DNA of 64,000 bases from Clostridia bacterium (GTDB lineage Bacteria > Bacillota_A > Clostridia > Christensenellales > Borkfalkiaceae): NCBI GenBank assembly GCA_017462825.1, contig JAFTQI010000017.1, positions 1-64,000 on the forward strand, given 5' to 3'. Positions 59,190 to 64,000 of the stretch are shown here, piece after piece. The translations under genes and the position numbers were made by a program. The notes under the pieces were generated by a model, which ran no database searches, was not told the origin of the DNA, and saw nothing but the letters and a program-made list of their open reading frames with translations. Within the stretch, counting starts at the first letter, position 1. The number at the start of each line of letters is the position of its first letter.

Positions 59190-61403
59190 ATGGAAAGAGA
59201 ATTCGAGTACGAAAGAGAAAAACCCGTCAAAAAAGGCGGCGTACTGGGCAAAATTTTAATGCTTTTGCTCGGTATTTTACTCGGGATTGCGCTTACCGTC
59301 GGCAGCGTTGTCGGCGTGGGCTATTGGTTTACCAGGCAACCCCTTAAAAAACCGGTCAATATGGCGGATAAATACATAGACGGAGATTTTTACGGACTTG
59401 TCTTTGGAGAATTGCAAGAAGACGGCACGAGAACGGACGGCTTACTCAACGCAGGCTATGCGGATAAGAAAGTCGAGAAGCTCATTAGCGACATTTCAGA
59501 GGCAATCGAAGCAATTTCAGACGAAACGGGTACGTTGGAAGGGCTTTGCGAAATTTCGCCCAAGCTTGAAAAATTAGTCGACCAGTTGCTCGAAAAGACG
59601 GACGAGTTCTCTATCCCTTTCGATAAAGAAACGATTATGACGACTCCGCTTACGTCCTTAACGCCTTATATCAAAGAAACGGTGAAAGACGCGGCGGTCG
59701 GCGACGTGATTACGGCGCTCGACGAAGACCTGAGTCCCTTAATGCTCGCCCTTTGCTACGGAGAAGAAAACGTACACTATTCGTACGATGAAAACGGCGA
59801 AGTGGTGATGATCAACGGCGCGAAAAAGACGACCTTTAACGATTTAATCGGCGATGACTTAGAATCGCTTTTCGATAAAGTTCCCGTTGACGCGATTCTT
59901 CCGATTGATAAGAACGATACCACGATGATGGCAATCGCCTATGGTTCGTCCAACCGTTACGACGCGAGCGGCGAAAAAACCGTTATGAAGCAAGTCCGCT
60001 ATACTTTCGACAACAATACGTTCTACGATGATAAGGACGCGATTGTTCCCGTAACGAACGTAGAAACTCTTAACGAAAACGTTTATAAACTCACCCTTTC
60101 GGACGGTTCCGTGGAATACGTGAAAGCGGTATCGGAAAATGCCGTACTTGTATATTCGGACGAAGCTTGTACAAAAGAAGTTCTTTATAAGAAGACGATG
60201 GTCGGCGACCTGAAGAAAGATTCGATGGCGCTCATCGACAACATTTATTTGAAAGACGCACTCACCATAAACGCGCAATCGCATAAGGTACTTATCTCTC
60301 TTGCGTTTGGCGAAGAAAACGTCGATTACAAAGTCGTAGGCACGGGCGCGAATGCGAAGATTGAGCCTATCTCCAATCCCCGCACAATCGGTCAACTCCG
60401 TCTTAAGGGCGGCAATCTGATCAACGAAATCCCCCTTGCAGACATCATGGACGACGACAAAACTTCCCTCACGAGATACCTTCTCTATGGAAAGAAAGAC
60501 GTACACTACACCGTAGACGCAAGCGGGAATGTAACAATGCTTCCAAAGCGTATCGCGGTTTTGAACGGCACGCTTTACAACGAATACGGCGAAAAATTGT
60601 CGGATTATACCCTTAACGAATCGGCAAAGACGTACCAAGACGCGGACGGCAACGAATACAGCTATGTGAGCGGCGGTCTTGGAACGGTGAAGACGGAAGC
60701 GGGCGAAGCTCAACTCTATTATGTTAGCAATGCAAACGGGTTGATTTACTATAAGAAAACAGCGCTTGGCGATATGGCAGGCAGCGACACTCTTATCACT
60801 AATTTAACGAGTCGACTCACGGTAAGCGAAGTTATGGACGAAACCTCGCTCACGAACAACAAGTTCTTGAAACACGTAAAAGATACCGTAATTTCCGACC
60901 TTCCTAACGCTATCGAACAGTTGACGATTCAACAAGTATTCGAAGAAGAAATCTTCGAAACGACGGGCAGCACTAAGACGGTTAAGGGCGAATGGTGGTA
61001 TATGCTCCACAACGAAGCGGACTGCGTAGCAGCAGGTCACACTGATCCTCATACGTGTACGTGTGTAAGCGACTACGGTTTGAAAGAAATGAACACGTTG
61101 ATCGACAATATGAAGAACAACATTCACCTTTCCACGCTTGATAAGCTTTCCGCAGACGGTATGCTCACTTTTGGGGAAGGCATGCTTAATTCGAAAATAT
61201 ATACGGAAATCAAGATTTCCAGCACCCAGTCGCTTGTAGTTAAGGTTAAAGTTCCCGACGGCAACGGCGGCTGGACTGAAACGACCGCCAGCGAAGCTTT
61301 CGGTTCCAAAGATCGCCTCGGACTTTTGACCGTAGAAGAAACAATCGAATATGCGGAAGGGTTGATTATTATCATTGAAAAAATTGATAAACTCTACAGC
61401 TAA
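59190..61403 (+). CDS. Large membrane-anchored protein with four repeat modules
   Basis: Protein of 737 residues with no family I recognise. A basic N-terminus precedes one membrane helix (ILMLLLGILLGIALTVGSVV, residues 22-45). The rest should lie outside the membrane and is acidic. Four degenerate modules begin with YGEENVHY (190), YGSSNRYD (251), FGEENVDY (373) and YGKKDVHY (433). Each goes on to a T-x-GDL-like turn, an amphipathic helix and an I-x-L-x-DI/DAI segment. Between modules are beta-rich inserts with tyrosines (YYKKT, LYKKT). There is a lone HTDPHTCTCVSDYG cysteine patch near residue 628. AAGGAG lies before the ATG. Confidence 0.8.
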   Translation: MEREFEYEREKPVKKGGVLGKILMLLLGILLGIALTVGSVVGVGYWFTRQPLKKPVNMADKYIDGDFYGLVFGELQEDGTRTDGLLNAGYADKKVEKLISDISEAIEAISDETGTLEGLCEISPKLEKLVDQLLEKTDEFSIPFDKETIMTTPLTSLTPYIKETVKDAAVGDVITALDEDLSPLMLALCYGEENVHYSYDENGEVVMINGAKKTTFNDLIGDDLESLFDKVPVDAILPIDKNDTTMMAIAYGSSNRYDASGEKTVMKQVRYTFDNNTFYDDKDAIVPVTNVETLNENVYKLTLSDGSVEYVKAVSENAVLVYSDEACTKEVLYKKTMVGDLKKDSMALIDNIYLKDALTINAQSHKVLISLAFGEENVDYKVVGTGANAKIEPISNPRTIGQLRLKGGNLINEIPLADIMDDDKTSLTRYLLYGKKDVHYTVDASGNVTMLPKRIAVLNGTLYNEYGEKLSDYTLNESAKTYQDADGNEYSYVSGGLGTVKTEAGEAQLYYVSNANGLIYYKKTALGDMAGSDTLITNLTSRLTVSEVMDETSLTNNKFLKHVKDTVISDLPNAIEQLTIQQVFEEEIFETTGSTKTVKGEWWYMLHNEADCVAAGHTDPHTCTCVSDYGLKEMNTLIDNMKNNIHLSTLDKLSADGMLTFGEGMLNSKIYTEIKISSTQSLVVKVKVPDGNGGWTETTASEAFGSKDRLGLLTVEETIEYAEGLIIIIEKIDKLYS

Positions 61404-61410
61404 TAATTTA

Positions 61411-61444
61411 AAACAGAGAAAGCCGCGCGCTTTCTCTGTTTTAT
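61411..61444 (+). terminator. Terminator of the anchored repeat protein gene
   Basis: 14-bp stem AAAACAGAGAAAGC/GCTTTCTCTGTTTT. Confidence 0.85.
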
Positions 61445-61490
61445 TCCTTATATATTTATAAAGAATTATTGAAAATCGATAAAAAAACGA

Positions 61491-61519
61491 TTGACTAACG
61501 TTTCAAAAACAGGTATAAT
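61491..61519 (+). promoter_or_regulatory. Sigma-A promoter of rpsF-ssb-rpsR
   Basis: TTGACT (61491-61496), 17-bp spacer, TATAAT (61514-61519). Confidence 0.85.
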
Positions 61520-61528
61520 ATTTTCGTA

Positions 61529-61580
61529 CGGCTACGAGATAGCCGTTATAACCTTGCACATCAGGGCAGATGTGCCGAAT
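61529..61580 (+). promoter_or_regulatory. Probable S6:S18-binding leader RNA
   Basis: Two hairpins precede rpsF: CGGCTA/TAGCCG (61529-61545) and GCACATC/GATGTGC (61556-61575), the second followed by CCGA. Position, hairpin and adjacent CCG agree with the S6:S18 autoregulatory leader described for many bacteria, in which the S6-S18 complex represses rpsF translation. A covariance search would settle it. Confidence 0.6.
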
Positions 61581-61601
61581 AAGACCAGGAGGTGAAAAAA
61601 T

Positions 61602-61886
61602 ATGGCTAAATACGAAATGCTTTATTTGCTCAACAACGATTTGTCCGACGAAGCAAAGGACGCAAAGGTTGCTAAATTCGAAAACGTAGTTACTTCGATG
61701 GGCGGCAGCGTAGCTTCTTCCGACAAGTGGGGTACGAAAAAAACCGCTTATCCCATCAAGTTTAAGAACGAAGCATACTTTGTTCTTATGACGTTCGAAG
61801 CAGACGGCAAGGTAGTAGAAGAGCTTAAGCGTATTGCGCTTATCGACGCAGACGTTGTAAGACGTTTGATCACGAAGCTCAACTAA
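61602..61886 (+). CDS. rpsF: 30S ribosomal protein bS6
   Basis: Ribosomal protein of 94 residues that binds S18 on the platform of the small subunit. It begins MAKYEMLYLLNNDLSDEAKD and contains DKWGTKKTAYPIKFKNEAYF, the conserved S6 core. AGGAGGTG precedes the ATG. First gene of rpsF-ssb-rpsR, 15 nt before ssb. Confidence 0.97.
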   Translation: MAKYEMLYLLNNDLSDEAKDAKVAKFENVVTSMGGSVASSDKWGTKKTAYPIKFKNEAYFVLMTFEADGKVVEELKRIALIDADVVRRLITKLN

Positions 61887-61901
61887 TAAGAGGGAAAATT
61901 A

Positions 61902-62327
61902 ATGAACAAAGTATTTTTAATCGGTAACTTAACGCGTGACCCCGAGCTCCGCGAAACCCCTTCGGGCGTAGCAATGTGCAGATTTGCGATTGCGGTACAA
62001 CGCCCCTATTCGTCACAAGACGGCGAACGCCAAGCGGATTTCTTTGAATGTACCGCATGGCGCGGGTTGGGCGAAACGATTGCGCGTTACACCAAAAAAG
62101 GCAAAAAAGTCGCAGTTGCGGGCAGCATTCAAATCCGTAACTATGAAGACAACCAAGGCGCTAAACGCACCGCTGTAGACATTATCGTGCAGGATTGTGA
62201 ATTCCTTTCCCCGAGAGACAGCGAAGATGGGTTTGACGCAATCGACGACGCGCCGCGCGCATCCGCTCCCAAGAGAAAGCCTGCTTTGCAAGCTATGGAT
62301 GACGACGACAGCGACATTCCTTTCTAA
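61902..62327 (+). CDS. ssb: Single-stranded DNA-binding protein
   Basis: OB-fold protein of 141 residues that coats single-stranded DNA as a tetramer. It starts MNKVFLIGNLTRDPELRETP, with FFECTAWRGLGETIARYTKK. A short acidic disordered tail ends in DDDSDIPF, the conserved motif that recruits replication and repair proteins. Placed between rpsF and rpsR as in most Bacillota. Confidence 0.97.
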   Translation: MNKVFLIGNLTRDPELRETPSGVAMCRFAIAVQRPYSSQDGERQADFFECTAWRGLGETIARYTKKGKKVAVAGSIQIRNYEDNQGAKRTAVDIIVQDCEFLSPRDSEDGFDAIDDAPRASAPKRKPALQAMDDDDSDIPF

Positions 62328-62367
62328 TTCGTTAGAAAGCACCAAATAATTAAAGGAGTACAAGATC

Positions 62368-62616
62368 ATGGAAGAAAAAGCACCTGTTAAAAAGATCTTC
62401 AAGAAAGCGCCCCGTAGAAAGGTATGCGCATTCTGCCAGGAAAAGCTTGACGAGATCGATTATAAAGACGTAAACCGTTTGAAGAAATTCATTACGGAAG
62501 GCGGTAAAATCATTCCTCGTAGAATGAGCGGCACGTGCGCTGCTCACCAAAGAGTTCTTGCAAGAGCAATCAAGCGCGCAAGAATTACGGCTCTTCTCCC
62601 TTTCAAAGGCGAGTAA
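62368..62616 (+). CDS. rpsR: 30S ribosomal protein bS18
   Basis: Ribosomal protein of 82 residues, partner of S6. [19 protein letters not shown] and [19 protein letters not shown] are typical. CxxC plus a later Cys in SGTCAAHQ indicate the zinc-binding version. AAGGAG lies 9-10 nt before the ATG. Last gene of the operon, followed by a strong terminator. Confidence 0.97.
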   Translation: MEEKAPVKKIFKKAPRRKVCAFCQEKLDEIDYKDVNRLKKFITEGGKIIPRRMSGTCAAHQRVLARAIKRARITALLPFKGE

Positions 62617-62636
62617 TCAGACCCATTTATAAAATG

Positions 62637-62666
62637 AACGCCGAAGCGAACGCTTCGGCGTTTTTC
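62637..62666. terminator. Terminator between rpsR and the collagen-like gene
   Basis: 12-bp stem AACGCCGAAGCG/CGCTTCGGCGTT with TTTTTC on the plus side and a weaker T-rich side on the minus strand; the flanking genes are convergent. Confidence 0.88.
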
Positions 62667-62683
62667 TTTTGCTTATAATGGAC

Positions 62684-63181
62684 TTAGGTTTCCATAAGCC
62701 CAGCGGCGCGAAGCGCCGCAAGAATCTCGTTTATCTTCGCCGCCACTTCGGGCAACGTAGCGTCCGTAGCTACAAGATCCGCCACCGCCGCCGCAGGCGT
62801 CACCACACCGGGCTCGCCTTGAGGACCGGCAGGACCGACGGGACCTTGTTCACCTTGAGGACCGGCAGGACCGACGGGACCTTGTTCACCCTGAACACCT
62901 TGGATTCCTTGTTCGCCTTGAATCCCCTGTTCACCCTGAGGACCGGCAGGGCCGGCAGGACCTTGTTCACCCTGAATACCTTGGATTCCTTGTTCGCCTT
63001 GAATCCCCTGTTCGCCCTGAGGACCGGCAGGGCCGGCAGGACCTTGTTCACCCTGAGGGCCGGCAGGACCTTGCGGACCAATCGGTCCCGCGATATAGCG
63101 CGGTATGGACGAAATCACAACGTTTTGCTGTGTTTCTTCGTCGCAAGGACAACCACATTGATTAAATCTATGATAGCACAT
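62684..63181 (-). CDS. Collagen-like Gly-X-Y repeat protein, possibly exosporial
   Basis: Protein of 165 residues. A short Cys-rich head ([16 protein letters not shown]) is followed by a 31-triplet Gly-X-Y run, residues about 32-125, mostly GPQ, GPA, GEQ and GIQ. The C-terminal 40 residues form a helical cap ([20 protein letters not shown]). The type resembles BclA-like spore-surface collagens of Bacillus and Clostridium. There is no signal peptide, which agrees with mother-cell assembly onto the spore. The start at 63181 follows GGAGG; an upstream in-frame start overlaps the ribosome-binding site. Confidence 0.88.
   Translation of the reverse strand: MCYHRFNQCGCPCDEETQQNVVISSIPRYIAGPIGPQGPAGPQGEQGPAGPAGPQGEQGIQGEQGIQGIQGEQGPAGPAGPQGEQGIQGEQGIQGVQGEQGPVGPAGPQGEQGPVGPAGPQGEPGVVTPAAAVADLVATDATLPEVAAKINEILAALRAAGLMET
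62815..63090 (-). repeat. Imperfect tandem repeats encoding the collagen-like region
   Basis: Nested direct repeats of 9-bp multiples, including a block near 62890-62960 repeated near 62965-63035 with few changes. Expansion or contraction by slippage is likely and would keep frame. Confidence 0.85.
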
Positions 63182-63262
63182 AATAACTTTCCTCCGTAAC
63201 GTTAAGGGCATACGCCCCAATTTATTTTATGCATTACGCAAGAAAAAGGTTTTTACGCCGAA

Positions 63263-63302
63263 AAAAATTTCCCTCGCAGGGAACAAACGTTCCCTGCGAG
63301 GG
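63263..63302 (-). terminator. Terminator of rsmH
   Basis: 14-bp perfect stem CCCTCGCAGGGAAC/GTTCCCTGCGAGGG (63271-63302), followed on the minus strand by a T-rich run. Confidence 0.92.
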
Positions 63303-63314
63303 ATTTTATACTGT

Positions 63315-64000
63315 TTATACGTCCAAATCCGAGCGAATCGCCCACCGCATTTTTGTGGACTTTGCGCGGCTGTTTTTCACACACTCTTCCGCCGACGGAC
63401 GAATTACGTCGCGCGCCACGTCGCTATAAATCCCCGTGCGTTGCAACGCCTGAAACGCCTTCTTCACGAGCCGATCTTCTCCCGAATGGAAAGTCAAGAT
63501 CGCGACCCTGCCCCCTGCCTTTAATACATGCGGCAGTTTTTCAAGGAAAGCGTACAAGACCTCAAACTCACTGTTGATGTCGATTCGAATCGCCTGAAAA
63601 CAACGCTGACAGGATTTCTTAATCGCTTCCTTTTGCTCATATTTCGGCAAAAACGCAAGCGCTTCGGCGATACAATCGCGTAAATTCGTCGTCGTTTCAA
63701 TGGGCTTGCACATATACCGCCATTTCATAATATTCGCAGCGATTTGCTCGGCATACGGCTCATCCGCATTCTCAATCAGCATATGCGCAAGCTCTTTGCG
63801 GTTGAGTTCTAAAAGCCGCTCCGCGCCGCTCACACCCTTTTCGGGATTCAAACGCAAATCTAAAGGTCCTTCCGCTTTATAGGAAAAACCGCGCTTGGGG
63901 TTGTCGATTTGCATCGAACTTACCCCCAAATCCGCTAACACGAAATCAAACTTTTTCCCCGTATCTTGCACGACCTTGTCCACGTCGGCAAAATTTTGCA
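63315..64000 (-). CDS. rsmH: 16S rRNA (cytosine1402-N4)-methyltransferase RsmH, 5' end outside window
   Basis: C-terminal 228 codons of RsmH (MraW); the N-terminal part with the SAM-binding loop lies beyond the right edge. Visible signatures: FDFVLADLGVSSMQIDNPKR, GFSYKAEGPLDLRLNP, and RVAILTFHSGEDRLVKKAF, where family members usually read SFHSLEDR. It ends near AKSTKMRWAIRSDLDV. The frame remains open to base 64000. Normally rsmH is the start of the division/cell-wall cluster, but here it is followed by a terminator rather than ftsL, so it ends its unit. Confidence 0.95.
   Translation of the reverse strand, partial: QNFADVDKVVQDTGKKFDFVLADLGVSSMQIDNPKRGFSYKAEGPLDLRLNPEKGVSGAERLLELNRKELAHMLIENADEPYAEQIAANIMKWRYMCKPIETTTNLRDCIAEALAFLPKYEQKEAIKKSCQRCFQAIRIDINSEFEVLYAFLEKLPHVLKAGGRVAILTFHSGEDRLVKKAFQALQRTGIYSDVARDVIRPSAEECVKNSRAKSTKMRWAIRSDLDV

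Noticed and set aside
1..64000. tRNA, rRNA, insertion sequences, prophage, CRISPR or defence islands
   Set aside because: Nothing with the relevant motifs, terminal repeats or gene content was seen; the window is core genome.

Overview
The window is chromosomal DNA of an endospore-forming, meso-diaminopimelate-type member of the Bacillota, most likely an uncultured clostridial lineage. Spore genes (spoIIE, spoVB, spoVAC-AD-AEb, yunB, sigH, cwlD, a collagen-like protein) sit among housekeeping genes whose groupings recall Bacillus subtilis but are rearranged. Base composition is moderate (mid-forties percent GC by eye). A-tract-rich sigma-A promoters with 17-bp spacers and strong intrinsic terminators separate most transcription units. 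I see no rRNA, tRNA, CRISPR array, insertion sequence or prophage. All function calls come from reading motifs; no database search was run.

Layout. 1-6.4 kb: 5' part of rpoB (minus), divergent from rqcP-ispDF-radA. 6.4-16 kb: a sulfatase-type membrane enzyme with a membrane partner, ddh, purA with a terminator in its leader, a zinc-ribbon NUDIX protein, a DUF1846 protein, a PTS IIC-like permease and a tiny DUF1540 protein. 16-26 kb: rplI, a YitT protein, HU, a TrpS carrying an HRDC-like tail, and the pyrBCFKDE operon. 26-36 kb: a metallophosphoesterase, a BspA-like lipoprotein with perfect tandem repeats, a LysM protein divergent from spoVB, pgi, an orphan MazF and spoIIE. 36-46 kb: an MsmX/MalK-type ATPase, aldo/keto reductase, YigZ protein, tyrS, WYL regulator, murG-yunB and spoVA. 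46-51 kb: a long operon mrnC-rlmB-sigH-dnaX-ybaB-recR-gpsA. 51-64 kb: cwlD, a degenerate DeoC-like protein, rsfS with a NadD-YqeK fusion, recX-birA-nnr, a phosphoribosyltransferase, a large anchored repeat protein, rpsF-ssb-rpsR behind a probable S6:S18 leader, a collagen-like protein and the truncated rsmH.

Themes. Pyrimidine synthesis (six genes on one strand), ribosome biogenesis and quality control (rqcP, rsfS, rlmB, mrnC, rsmH, rplI, rpsF, rpsR), DNA repair and replication (radA, recR, dnaX, ssb, recX) and sporulation dominate. The most distinctive feature is a set of about seven genes with no Shine-Dalgarno sequence whose apparent -10 element ends 5-7 nt before the start codon. That geometry predicts leaderless mRNAs, and several of these genes are sporulation genes with sigma-E/G-like promoters. 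Other points for follow-up are the TrpS-HRDC fusion, the purA leader terminator, the pseudo-aldolase next to cwlD, and the four-module membrane-anchored protein.
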